Of a stretch of DNA of 64,000 nucleotides, positions 1-8,140 are shown in pieces. How positions within the stretch are numbered: position 1 is the stretch's first letter; every line of letters begins with the position of its first letter. Source of the DNA: Amaricoccus sp. (GTDB taxonomy: Bacteria > Pseudomonadota > Alphaproteobacteria > Rhodobacterales > Rhodobacteraceae); assembly GCF_017993425.1 (NCBI RefSeq), contig NZ_JAGOMQ010000004.1:1-64000 (forward strand). Direction: 5' to 3'. The notes below the pieces were generated by a model that was not told where the DNA came from, did no database searches, and was given only the letters and a program-made list of their open reading frames with translations. A program made the translations under genes and the position numbers.

Positions 1-7
1 CCCCTTC

Positions 8-31
8 CCCCCGCCCCCCAAGGGGCGGGGG
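8..31. terminator. GC-rich hairpin near the window edge, possible terminator
   Basis: A 10-bp perfect stem (CCCCCGCCCC with GGGGCGGGGG) closes a CCAA loop. It lies about 110 bases past the stop of the minus-strand HAD gene. A second weak stem (CTGCCC/GGGCAG) lies just inside it. There is no T-run, so its role as a terminator is an inference from position only. Confidence 0.3.
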
Positions 32-139
32 AACCTGCCCGATAGGGGAAGGGCAGAAGGAAGAAGGAAGAAGGGGCGAGAGGCGCCGCGGCGGCGGATG
101 GCGACGGGCGGCCTGCTTCGGGCGGCGGCCCTGCCCTGC

Positions 140-814
140 TCAGCGGCGGCCGCCGACCTCGTCGATGTGCTCGAGGAGGTCGGCCGGGTCGTCGAAGACC
201 CGCATCGCGCCCGCCTCGCGCAGCTCGGCCGCGCCGTAGCCGCCGGAGAGCAGGCCGACGCCCAGCGCCCGCGCCCGCACCGCGGCCAGCATGTCCCAGA
301 CCGCGTCGCCCACCACCACCGCCGTCTCGATCGGCGCGCCGAGCTTCGCGGCGGCGGCGAGGAACAGGTCCGGATCGGGCTTGGCGTAGCGCACCATGTC
401 GCGGGTGACGATCGGCGTCGTCGCCGGGTCGAGCCCGAGCACCGCGAGGTTGACGCCGGCCGTCTCCATCCGCGCGCTGGTGGCGATCGCCCAGGGGATC
501 CCGGCCGCGCCCAGCCAGTCGAGGAGTTCCCGCGCCCCCGGCAGCGGCCGGATCTGCCCGGCGAAGCCGTGATAGGCCTCGGCGTGGAGCACGCGCAGCC
601 GCTCCACCCGCTCGGGCTCGACCGTGCCGCCGAGCTCGCGCACCAGCTGGTTCATGAAGAGCCCGCCGGACATGCCGATGCGGCGGTGGATGCGCCAGAC
701 CGAGAGGCCGATCCCCTCGGCGTCGAGCGCCGCCTTCCACGCCAGCACGTGCTGGTAGACGCTGTCGACGAGCGTTCCGTCCATGTCGAAGAGGAAGACC
801 GGCTCGATGCGCAT
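140..814 (-). CDS. HAD-superfamily phosphatase (phosphoglycolate/beta-phosphoglucomutase type)
   Basis: This 224-residue cytoplasmic phosphohydrolase has HAD motif I as DMDGT at residues 10-14, with D10 the expected nucleophile and D12 the acid/base. Motif II is the Thr/Ser in IATSAR. Motif III/IV is seen as YAKPDPDLF followed by VVVGDAVWDM. The helical stretch between motif I and II fits a C1-cap as in Gph or PgmB proteins. The ATG at 814 places motif I ten residues in, which is normal; the frame stays open far upstream only because of the high GC content. It is transcribed divergently from the P-type ATPase across a 120-bp gap. The substrate cannot be read from the sequence; small sugar phosphates or phosphoglycolate are typical for the family. 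Confidence 0.85.
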   Translation of the reverse strand: MRIEPVFLFDMDGTLVDSVYQHVLAWKAALDAEGIGLSVWRIHRRIGMSGGLFMNQLVRELGGTVEPERVERLRVLHAEAYHGFAGQIRPLPGARELLDWLGAAGIPWAIATSARMETAGVNLAVLGLDPATTPIVTRDMVRYAKPDPDLFLAAAAKLGAPIETAVVVGDAVWDMLAAVRARALGVGLLSGGYGAAELREAGAMRVFDDPADLLEHIDEVGGRR

Positions 815-934
815 TGGCGGTGCTCCCGGTTGGCGGCGCGTCGGCGGGCAGTCTTGCCGCTTCCCCCGCCGGACGCCAGCCTTCAAATTCCCCGCCGCAG
901 CCGGTAGGCCCAAGGGGGGCTGCCCGGAGGAAGC

Positions 935-3595
935 ATGGACGAGCGTCATCCCGACTGGCACGCGATCGAGGGCGCCGAGGCGCTGGCGGGCGCCGGCTCG
1001 CGGGCCGAAGGCCTGACGGCGGCCGAGGCGGCGCGCCGGCTCGGCGAGGTCGGGCCGAACGCGCTTCCCGCCGCGCCGCCGGCGCATCCGCTGTGGCGCT
1101 TCCTCGCGCAGTTCGACAACGCGCTGATCTACGTGATGCTGGCCGGCGCGGCGGCGGCCTCGCTCCTCGGCCACCTCGTCGACGCCGGGGTGATCCTGCT
1201 CGTCGTGGTGGTCAACGCCATCGTCGGCTTCGTGCAGGAGGGCCGCGCCGAGCAGTCGCTCCGCGCCATCCGCGACCTGATCGCCCCCCATGCCGCGGTG
1301 CTGCGCGACGGGGCGCGGCAGGTGGTGCGGGTCGAGGATCTCGTCCCCGGCGACGTGGCGCTGATCGAGGCGGGCGAGCGGGTGCCGGCCGACCTGCGCC
1401 TGTTGCGGGCGCGCGGGCTCAGCATCGACGAGGCGCTGCTGACCGGCGAGTCGGTCACCGCGGCGAAGCGCGAGGCGGCCGTCGCCGCCGACGCGCCCCT
1501 CGGCGACCGCGAGGGCATGGCCTTCTCCGGCACGCTGGTCGCCACCGGCCAGGGGACCGGCGTCGTCGTCGCCACGGGGCCGCGCACCGAGATCGGCCGG
1601 ATCAGCCGGATGCTGCAGGAGGTCGCGCCGGTGGAGACGCCGCTCCTGAAGCAGATCGAGCGCTTCGCGGCGGTGTTCACCCGGGTGGTGCTGGCGGCGG
1701 CCGCGGCGCTTCTGCTCTTCGCGGTGCTGGCGCGCGGCTTCGGCTGGGTGGAGGCGCTGATCGCCGTGGTGGCGCTGACCGTGGGCGTGGTGCCCGAGGG
1801 CCTGCCGGCCGTGCTGACCATCACCATGGCGATCGGCGTCCGGCGCATGGCGGCGCGCAAGGCCGTGGTGCGCCGGCTGCCGGCGGTGGAGACGCTCGGC
1901 GCCGTCTCGGTGATCTGCACCGACAAGACCGGCACGCTCACCCGGAACGAGATGACCGTCCGCCACGTGATCGTGCCCGGCCATGCGGTGGAGGTGGCGG
2001 GGTCTGGCTACGAGCCCGTGGGCGCGCTGGCGGGCGGCGACGGCGCCGTCGCGGCGCTCGGGCCGATCCTCGCCTGCGGGCTCCTCTGCAACGACGCGAC
2101 GCTGCGCCGCGAGGGCGACGCCTGGGTCGCGGTCGGCGACCCGATGGAGGGGGCGCTGGTCGCGCTCGCCATGAAGGCGGGGCTCGACCCGGCCGGGGCG
2201 CGGGCGGAGTGGGCGCGGCGCGACGAGATCCCCTTCGACGCGGCGCATCGCTACATGGCGACGCTGCATGCGGGGCCGGGGGGCGAGGGGCTCGTCCTCG
2301 TCAAGGGCGCGCCGGAGGTGGTGCTGGGGCTCGCCGGCGCGGCCGGGGGCCCGTGGGAGGCGCGGATCCGCGATCTCGCCGCCGGGGGCGAGCGGGTGCT
2401 CGGCTTCGCCGCCCGCCGGCTCGACGCCGCGCCGGGGCGGCTCGCGCCGGAGGAGGTGGCGGGGCGGGTGGAGTTCCTCGGGCTGATGGGCTTCCTCGAT
2501 CCGCCGCGTCCCGAGGCGGTGGCGGCGATCGCCGAGTGCCGCTCCGCCGGGGTGGCGGTGAAGATGATCACCGGCGACCATGTCGGGACCGCCGTCGCCA
2601 TCGGCCGCCAGCTCGGCCTCGACGACCGGATGGCGGCGATGACCGGCGCGGAGGTGGACGCGCTCGACGACGCCGCGCTGGCCGCGGCGGCGCCGGGGGT
2701 GGCGGTGTTCGCGCGGACGAGCCCGGAGCACAAGCTCAGGATCGTGCGCGCCCTGCAGTCCGACGGGGCCATCGTGGCGATGACCGGCGACGGGGTGAAC
2801 GACGCGCCGGCGCTGAAGCAGGCCGACGTCGGCGCCGCCATGGGCCGCAAGGGCGCCGAGGCGGCGCGCGAGGCGGCGGAGATGGTGCTCCTCGACGACA
2901 ACTTCGCCTCGATCGTCGCCGCGGTGGCCGAAGGCCGCACCGTCTACGACAACGTGCGCAAGGTGATCTCGTGGACGCTGCCGACCAACGGCGGCGAGGC
3001 GCTGGCGGTGGTGGCGGCGATCCTCGCCGGCTTCGCCCTGCCGATGAGCCCGACGCAGATCCTGTGGGTGAACCTCGTGCTGACGGCGACGCTCGGGCTC
3101 GTCCTCGCCTTCGAGCCGCCCGAGCCCGGGGTGATGGCGCGCCCGCCCCGCGACGCGCGGGCGCCGATCCTGTCGCCGTTCCTCGTCTGGCGGGTCGTGC
3201 TGGTCTCCGCGCTGATGGCGGGGGCGGCGCTCCTCGTGTTCTTCCTGGCGCTCTGGCGCGGGGAGGAGCTGGAATACGCCCGGACGCTGGTCGTCAACAT
3301 GGTCGTGGCGGCGGAAATCTTCTATCTCTTCAACGTGCGCTACCTGCACATGCGCTCGCTGACCTGGCGCGGCGCGCTGGGGACGCCGCCGGTGCTCGCG
3401 GCGATCGCCGTCGTCGTCGCGGCGCAGCTCGCCTTCACCTATGCGCCCTTCCTCCAGGCGATCTTCGACACCCGGCCCGTGTCCTTCGCCGACGGCGCGC
3501 TGGTCCTCGGGCTGGGGGTCGGGCTGATGCTGCTCCTCGAGGCCGAGAAGCTCGCCCTGCGCCGGCTCGGCCTCTTCCGCGAGCTCGGGGCCTGA
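935..3595 (+). CDS. P-type cation-transporting ATPase (P2-like, HAD-IC)
   Basis: This 886-residue inner-membrane ATP-driven cation pump has an N-terminal cation-ATPase domain (about residues 1-70). The actuator motif TGES is at 170-173, and the M4 ion-site motif VPEGLP lies near 290. The phosphorylation site DKTGTLT begins at D330, and the hinge motif GDGVND is at 618-623. A C-terminal bundle of six helices follows. The CPx motif and N-terminal heavy-metal domains are absent, so it is not a copper or zinc P1B pump. The family covers Ca2+, Na+/K+ and Mg2+ type pumps, and the ion cannot be assigned. The ATG at 935 has a GGAGG-like sequence just upstream. It stands alone, convergent with lipB. 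Confidence 0.92.
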   Translation: MDERHPDWHAIEGAEALAGAGSRAEGLTAAEAARRLGEVGPNALPAAPPAHPLWRFLAQFDNALIYVMLAGAAAASLLGHLVDAGVILLVVVVNAIVGFVQEGRAEQSLRAIRDLIAPHAAVLRDGARQVVRVEDLVPGDVALIEAGERVPADLRLLRARGLSIDEALLTGESVTAAKREAAVAADAPLGDREGMAFSGTLVATGQGTGVVVATGPRTEIGRISRMLQEVAPVETPLLKQIERFAAVFTRVVLAAAAALLLFAVLARGFGWVEALIAVVALTVGVVPEGLPAVLTITMAIGVRRMAARKAVVRRLPAVETLGAVSVICTDKTGTLTRNEMTVRHVIVPGHAVEVAGSGYEPVGALAGGDGAVAALGPILACGLLCNDATLRREGDAWVAVGDPMEGALVALAMKAGLDPAGARAEWARRDEIPFDAAHRYMATLHAGPGGEGLVLVKGAPEVVLGLAGAAGGPWEARIRDLAAGGERVLGFAARRLDAAPGRLAPEEVAGRVEFLGLMGFLDPPRPEAVAAIAECRSAGVAVKMITGDHVGTAVAIGRQLGLDDRMAAMTGAEVDALDDAALAAAAPGVAVFARTSPEHKLRIVRALQSDGAIVAMTGDGVNDAPALKQADVGAAMGRKGAEAAREAAEMVLLDDNFASIVAAVAEGRTVYDNVRKVISWTLPTNGGEALAVVAAILAGFALPMSPTQILWVNLVLTATLGLVLAFEPPEPGVMARPPRDARAPILSPFLVWRVVLVSALMAGAALLVFFLALWRGEELEYARTLVVNMVVAAEIFYLFNVRYLHMRSLTWRGALGTPPVLAAIAVVVAAQLAFTYAPFLQAIFDTRPVSFADGALVLGLGVGLMLLLEAEKLALRRLGLFRELGA

Positions 3596-3661
3596 CCGCT
3601 CAGGCCGCGGGCGCCGGCCCGGGGAACCTCTCGCTGCGCGCGAGGTCCGGGCCCGCCCTCG

Positions 3662-4324
3662 TCACCGGCCCCCAGTCGCCGCCCCGAACACCCCGGCGAA
3701 GCTCTCGCGCAGCGCCAGGTCGAGGTCGGGCATCGTCACCGGCAGGCCGAGGTCGACGAGGCTGGTCACCCCGTGGCCGCGGATGCCGCAGGGCACGATC
3801 CCGGAGAAATGCCCGAGGTCGGGCTCGACGTTGATCGCCACCCCGTGGAACGCCACCCAGCGCCGCAGCCGCACGCCGATCGCGGCGATCTTGTCCTCGG
3901 CCGGGCTGCCGTCCGGCGCCGGCGGCCGGTCCGGCCGCGCCACCCAGACCCCCACCCGCCCCGGCCGCCGCTCGCCGGTCACGTTGAACGCGGCCAGCGC
4001 CCGGATCACCCATTCCTCCAGCCGCCAGACATAGGCGCGCACGTCGCGGCCCCGCCGGTTGAGGTCGAGCATCGCGTAGGCGACCCGCTGCCCGGGCCCG
4101 TGATAGGTGTACTCGCCCCCCCGCCGCGCCGCGTAGACCGGGAACCGGTCCGGCGCCAGCAGGTCCGCCGGATCGGCCGAGGTGCCGGCCGTGTAGAGCG
4201 GCGGATGCTCCACGAGCCACACCAGCTCCGGCGCCGCGCCCGCGAGGATCGCCTCGACGCGCGCCTCCATCCCGGCCAGCGCCTCGGGATAGGGCGTGAG
4301 CCCGGGGCTCGTCCGCCACTCCAC
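3662..4324 (-). CDS. lipB: Octanoyl-[acyl-carrier-protein]:protein N-octanoyltransferase
   Basis: LipB moves the octanoyl group from acyl-ACP to the lipoyl domains of 2-oxoacid dehydrogenases and GcvH, the first step of lipoate synthesis. The 220-residue product shows the BPL/LipB fold: [11 protein letters not shown] near the N-terminus, the glycine motif [11 protein letters not shown], the catalytic lysine region EDKIAAIGV, and the acyl-thioester cysteine in [11 protein letters not shown]. The start is taken as GTG at 4324 (VEWRTSPGL). It gives the usual family N-terminus and has GGAG seven bases upstream. No ATG occurs nearby in this frame. It faces the P-type ATPase tail to tail and is divergent from the next gene. 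Confidence 0.92.
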   Translation of the reverse strand: MEWRTSPGLTPYPEALAGMEARVEAILAGAAPELVWLVEHPPLYTAGTSADPADLLAPDRFPVYAARRGGEYTYHGPGQRVAYAMLDLNRRGRDVRAYVWRLEEWVIRALAAFNVTGERRPGRVGVWVARPDRPPAPDGSPAEDKIAAIGVRLRRWVAFHGVAINVEPDLGHFSGIVPCGIRGHGVTSLVDLGLPVTMPDLDLALRESFAGVFGAATGGR

Positions 4325-4420
4325 GCTGGGGCTCCATTCACCTCGCGGCAAGTCCCGACTTTGTGATCCCGGCGTTTCATGCCAGGATTCCGCTTTGAGT
4401 CGGGATACGGAGGGGGTGTC

Positions 4421-5914
4421 GTGCGTATTCAACCCAAACTGCTTTCCAGCATTCTTGCGCTCGCCGTGGCGCTGCCCGTCGCGCCGATGGCGCGCGCCGA
4501 CGGCAGCGCCTTCGTCGGCGGCCTCGTCGGCGGCATCGTCGGCAGCGCGATCGGCAACGCCGCCACGCAGCGCCGCGAGACGGTGATCGTCCGCGAGCCG
4601 CAGACGCGCACGGTGGTCCGCCACGCGCCCGTCGTCAACACCTACGAGCGCGAGCAGAACCGCCAGGCGCAGGTCGCGCTCAACCATTTCGGCTTCCCGG
4701 CCGGCACGCCCGACGGCGTCATGGGCCGCAACTCCCGCTCGGCGGTGGCGCAGTACCAGTCCTTCGTCGGGCTGCCCGCCACCGGCTACCTCTCGGACTA
4801 CGACCGCGCCCAGCTGATCGCCGCCTACAACCGCGCGCTGGTCGGCGGACCGCAGAACCAGCAGATGATGGCCGCCTACGGCCAGGGCACGCGCGGGCTG
4901 CTGCTCGGCTACCGCGACGAGATGATGGGCGTGCCGATGCCCGGCGCGGGCGCCGCGCCCGGGGCCACGGTGATGGCCGCCGCCCCGCTCGTCGCCGCCC
5001 CCGTCGCCGCGATAGCCGCCGCGCCGATCGCCGCCGCGCCCGCCGCGCCGGCCCCCGCGCCCGCCCCGGCGGCGCCCATGCCCGAGCTCGCCGCGCCCGC
5101 GCCGGAGGCGGCGCCCGCGCCCGAGGCGCCCGTCGTCGAGGCGGCCGCGTCCGGCGGCGGCCTGCCGAACTTCATGACCGCGACCGCGCCCGACGCCTCG
5201 ATGGCGAGCGCCTGCAACCGGGTGAGCCTCGTCACCTCGACGAACGGCGGCTTCGTCACCGTCGCCACGCTCAAGGACCCCGGCTTCGCGCTGGAGGAGC
5301 AGTTCTGCCTCGCCCGCACCTACGCGATCGAGGACGGCGAGCGCCTGGCCGCCACGGTGCAGGGCGTGCCCGCCGCCGAGATCCGCGCCCGCTGCGAGGC
5401 CTTCGCCCCGGCGATGCGGCCCTATGTCGCGCAGCTCGCGGGCGAGCCCGCGGCCGAGGTGACCGCGGCGGTGCGCGACTTCATCGTCGAGACCGGCGCG
5501 CCGCCGGCGCAGATCGCCGCCAACGCCCGCATCTGCCTCGGCGTCGGCTACCGCACCGACAACGCCGAGCTGGCGCTCGGCTCGGCGCTGGTGCTGGCCG
5601 CCGCCGGCGAGGCCGCCTATGGCGAGCATGTCGGGCATCACCTGATGCAGGGCTTCGGCGTCGCCCGTCGCGCCGACCGCGGCGAGGTCTGGCTCGGCGA
5701 CGCCATCGCGGCGATGGAGGCGGGGGCGACCCCGGTCGTCGCGCCCGGCGCGCCGGAGCGGGTCGCGCTCCTCAACGCCGCGCTGACCGTCTCCGGCGGC
5801 GGCGAGGTCCTGAGCGACGCCGCAGCGCCCGCCGGCGCGGTGCCGACCTTCGTCATGCCGACGGCGAAGGCCGGCTCGAACTCAGCCGGCCTTCGCCGGC
5901 GTTTTGGCCCTTGA
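4421..5914 (+). CDS. Secreted protein with peptidoglycan-binding domain
   Basis: This 497-residue exported protein starts at GTG 4421, which has GGAGGGGGTG directly upstream and leaves a clean signal peptide ([19 protein letters not shown], cut after ARA). A glycine-zipper-like stretch ([16 protein letters not shown]) follows. A PG_binding_1 domain lies around residues 80-145 ([17 protein letters not shown], then [10 protein letters not shown]). An Ala/Pro-rich linker of about 60 residues leads to a C-terminal half I do not recognise. That half contains three or four cysteines that could form disulfides in the periplasm. A role at the cell wall is inferred from the binding domain. The last 18 or so codons overlap an intrinsic terminator hairpin, so the natural C-terminus may have been extended or altered. 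Confidence 0.75.
   Translation: MRIQPKLLSSILALAVALPVAPMARADGSAFVGGLVGGIVGSAIGNAATQRRETVIVREPQTRTVVRHAPVVNTYEREQNRQAQVALNHFGFPAGTPDGVMGRNSRSAVAQYQSFVGLPATGYLSDYDRAQLIAAYNRALVGGPQNQQMMAAYGQGTRGLLLGYRDEMMGVPMPGAGAAPGATVMAAAPLVAAPVAAIAAAPIAAAPAAPAPAPAPAAPMPELAAPAPEAAPAPEAPVVEAAASGGGLPNFMTATAPDASMASACNRVSLVTSTNGGFVTVATLKDPGFALEEQFCLARTYAIEDGERLAATVQGVPAAEIRARCEAFAPAMRPYVAQLAGEPAAEVTAAVRDFIVETGAPPAQIAANARICLGVGYRTDNAELALGSALVLAAAGEAAYGEHVGHHLMQGFGVARRADRGEVWLGDAIAAMEAGATPVVAPGAPERVALLNAALTVSGGGEVLSDAAAPAGAVPTFVMPTAKAGSNSAGLRRRFGP
5862..5905 (+). terminator. Intrinsic terminator overlapping the 3' end of the preceding gene
   Basis: A perfect 15-bp stem (left arm 5862-5876, right arm 5884-5898) with a 7-base loop is followed by GCGTTTT. 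This is a good Rho-independent terminator, but it lies inside the open frame, whose stop codon is at 5912-5914. Confidence 0.7.
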
Positions 5915-5949
5915 GGCCCTGCCGGGGCTCTGCTACGAGCCCCGGCAGT

Positions 5950-6036
5950 GCGGTCGTGGCGGAATTGGTAGACGCGCAGCGTTGAGGTCGCTGTGGGCTA
6001 ACCCCCGTGGAAGTTCGAGTCTTCTCGACCGCACCA
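5950..6036 (+). tRNA. tRNA-Leu (anticodon GAG)
   Basis: A full cloverleaf of 87 bases includes an encoded CCA (6034-6036). The acceptor stem GCGGTCG (5950-5956) pairs with CGACCGC (6026-6032). The anticodon loop TTGAGGT at 5982-5988 gives GAG at 5984-5986. A long variable arm and the GTTCGAGTC T-arm fit a class II leucine tRNA. It lies 36 bases after the upstream gene's stop, behind the terminator. Confidence 0.97.
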
Positions 6037-6114
6037 TTTCTCTCTCTGGCGTCCGACGCGCTGCGGCCGGTTTCCCGCCGCGGCCGGCCGGTCTCCGCCG
6101 GCGCCGCAAAGGCC

Positions 6115-6507
6115 TCAGGCGCCGCCCGCCTTGCGCGCCGCCTCCGCCGAGCGGGCGGCGTAATGCTCCACCAGCGCCGCCATGTCCTCGAGCCGCAGCG
6201 GCGCGCGCAGCAGCCCGCGCGCGTTCGGCACCAGCTCGAAGATGGCGCTGTCCGAGAAGAACCCCCGCGCCGTCACCGCGATGATCGGGATCTCCGGATT
6301 GCGATAGGTGGCGAAGTCCGCCACCGCGATCGCCTCGCCGCCGTCGAGCTCCATGTCGAGCACCAGCGCGTCGAAGCCCTCCGCGCGCAGCGCGTCATAG
6401 GCCTCCTCGGCCGCGCCCGCGAGGACGCAGGCCATGCCCTGCCTCCCGAGGAACCCGGCCCAGATGCGCGCCAGATCCCGGTTATGCTCGACGATCAGTA
6501 CCTTCAC
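6115..6507 (-). CDS. Stand-alone response-regulator receiver protein, atypical pocket
   Basis: This 130-residue protein is a single REC domain with no output domain. The start is GTG 6507 (VKVLIVEHN), with GAGGAG seven bases upstream; longer starts in the frame lack a ribosome site and add unrelated residues. D51 in ALVLDMELDG is the expected phospho-acceptor, and the Thr of IIAVTA is the signalling residue. The acidic pair near the N-terminus is reduced to E7 and N9, and the invariant lysine of the usual KP motif is replaced (LLRAPLRL). Phosphorylation may therefore be weak or absent. No kinase gene is adjacent, so the partner is unknown. Confidence 0.8.
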   Translation of the reverse strand: MKVLIVEHNRDLARIWAGFLGRQGMACVLAGAAEEAYDALRAEGFDALVLDMELDGGEAIAVADFATYRNPEIPIIAVTARGFFSDSAIFELVPNARGLLRAPLRLEDMAALVEHYAARSAEAARKAGGA

Positions 6508-6662
6508 GAATGCTCCTCGCAGCGCAGCCGCCGCGTCCATGTGCGAACTATACACGAACGGCGGCGCTTTGAAAGCGACCGGCTCGAAACGATGCGTCGC
6601 AGGGGTTGCGCCCCGCGCAACGACGCGCAAGGGTCCCGCGCAAATCGAGGAGGGAGTCGGAC

Positions 6663-7841
6663 ATGAGCGAAGACATCGTCATCCTGGGCGCGGGCCGCAG
6701 CGCCATCGGCGGCTTCGGCGGCAGCCTCGCCGGCACGCCGCCGACCGCGCTCGCCGCCGCCGTGGCCAGGGCGGTGCTCGAGCGCGCCGGCGTCGAGGGC
6801 GGCCAGATCGGCCAGGTCTTCCTGGGCCACGTCATCAACACCGAGCCGCGCGACATGTACGTGAGCCGCGTCGCCGCGCTCGACGCCGGCATCCCCGACA
6901 GCGCCGGCGCGATGAACGTCAACCGCCTCTGCGGCTCGGGCGCGCAGGCGATCGCCTCGGCCTACCAGGTGCTGGCGCTCGGCGACTGCGACTTCGCGCT
7001 CGCCGGCGGGGTCGAGAGCATGTCGCGCTCGCCCTACGCGCTCCCCTCCGCGCGCTGGGGCCAGAAGATGGGCGACACCGCGGCGATCGACATGATGGTC
7101 GGCGCGCTGACCTGCCCGATGGGCACCGGCCACATGGGCGTCACCGCCGAGAACGTCGCCGCCGAGACCCAGATCACCCGCGAGGACCAGGACGCCTTCG
7201 CGCTGGAGAGCCAGAACCGCGCCGCCGCGGCGATCAAGGGCGGAAACTTCGCGAGCCAGATCATCCCGATCGAGGTCAAGGTGAAGCGCGACATGGTCGC
7301 CTGGGCCACCGACGAGCACCCCAAGGCGACGACGCTCGAGGCGCTGGCCAAGCTCCGGCCCGCCTTCAAGAAGGACGGCACAGTAACCGCCGGCAACGCC
7401 TCCGGCCTCAACGACGGCGCGGCCGCCGTGGTGGTCGCCCGCGGCGAGGCGGCGGAGAAGGCCGGCCTGAAGCCGATGGCGCGCATCCTCGGCTACGCCG
7501 TCGAGGGCGTGCCGGCCCGCACCATGGGCGTCGGCCCGATCGCCGCGGTCGGCAAGCTCCTGAAGAAGCTCGGGATGACCGCCGACCAGTTCGACGTGAT
7601 CGAGTCGAACGAGGCCTTCGCGGCGCAGGCGATCGCGGTCAACCGCGGCCTCGGCCTCGACGAGGCCAAGGTGAACCCGAACGGCGGCGCCATCGCCCTC
7701 GGCCACCCGCTCGGCGCCACCGGCGCGATCCTGACGGTGAAGGCGCTCTACGAGCTGGAGCGCACCGGCGGCAAGCTCGGCCTCATCACCATGTGCATCG
7801 GCGGCGGCCAGGGCATCGCGCTGGCGGTCGAGAAGGTCTGA
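6663..7841 (+). CDS. Acetyl-CoA C-acetyltransferase (thiolase)
   Basis: This 392-residue thiolase II condenses two acetyl-CoA to acetoacetyl-CoA or runs the reverse. That is the first step of polyhydroxybutyrate synthesis and the last step of ketone-body or short-chain fatty acid breakdown. C90 in NRLCGSGAQAI is the nucleophile. NEAFAAQAI, the His of GGAIALGHPLGATGA and the second Cys in CIGGGQGIA complete the active site. The start ATG 6663 (MSEDIVILG) follows GGAGGGAG and was preferred to an upstream in-frame ATG that adds basic residues. No phaB is next to it, so whether it is PhaA, AtoB or BktB cannot be decided. It is convergent with gabT. Confidence 0.93.
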   Translation: MSEDIVILGAGRSAIGGFGGSLAGTPPTALAAAVARAVLERAGVEGGQIGQVFLGHVINTEPRDMYVSRVAALDAGIPDSAGAMNVNRLCGSGAQAIASAYQVLALGDCDFALAGGVESMSRSPYALPSARWGQKMGDTAAIDMMVGALTCPMGTGHMGVTAENVAAETQITREDQDAFALESQNRAAAAIKGGNFASQIIPIEVKVKRDMVAWATDEHPKATTLEALAKLRPAFKKDGTVTAGNASGLNDGAAAVVVARGEAAEKAGLKPMARILGYAVEGVPARTMGVGPIAAVGKLLKKLGMTADQFDVIESNEAFAAQAIAVNRGLGLDEAKVNPNGGAIALGHPLGATGAILTVKALYELERTGGKLGLITMCIGGGQGIALAVEKV

Positions 7842-7889
7842 GCGCGATCCCGCGATACACGACGGCGGCGGCGGCGGCGAAGAGCCGGC

Positions 7890-7916
7890 GGCGCCGTCTC
7901 GCCTCCCGACGGCGCC
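7890..7916. terminator. Hairpin downstream of thiolase gene
   Basis: A perfect 9-bp stem (GGCGCCGTC at 7890-7898 with GACGGCGCC at 7908-7916) has a 9-base loop and lies 50 bases past the thiolase stop. There is no T-run. It probably helps end the plus-strand transcript or protect its 3' end. Confidence 0.4.
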
Positions 7917-7917
7917 C

Positions 7918-7945
7918 GCAGGTTGACATGCGCATGTCAACCTGC
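7918..7945. promoter_or_regulatory. 28-bp perfect palindrome
   Basis: Centred between 7931 and 7932, this palindrome has half-site GCAGGTTGACATGC. It sits two bases after the preceding hairpin, in the gap between the convergent thiolase and gabT genes. It could be an operator for a dimeric regulator, a bidirectional hairpin, or part of the thiolase terminator. No promoter next to it was recognised. Confidence 0.4.
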
Positions 7946-8053
7946 CCGACGCGGAGCGGTCGGGGCAGGGAGGGCGCAAGCTTCAAGTGAGTCGAACGGC
8001 GCCGCGAAATGCGGCGCTGATGACTGTGCAATGATCTCGGGCCGATCGGGGCC

Positions 8054-8077
8054 GATCCGGCCCCGCGGGGCCGGATC
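8054..8077. terminator. 24-bp palindrome between convergent genes
   Basis: A perfect palindrome with half-site GATCCGGCCCCG lies 64 bases beyond the gabT stop. It would form a strong GC-rich hairpin in either RNA, though the tight centre would open a few pairs. It is likely part of the gabT 3' end; no T-run follows. Confidence 0.35.
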
Positions 8078-8140
8078 GCGAGAAATCAACCACTTAGCGA
8101 ATTTTCACGCATGAACACCCCCCGTCCACGCGCGGCTTGC

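Noticed and set aside
140..3349. A 1069-codon open frame antisense to the P-type ATPase
   Set aside because: Only its last 224 codons (the HAD protein) show family motifs. The rest is Arg/His/Ala-rich and mirrors the ATPase codon positions, a usual effect of very high GC.
3600..4337. A 245-codon frame over lipB starting at an ATG 13 bases upstream
   Set aside because: It reads lipB in a wrong frame and loses all LipB motifs.
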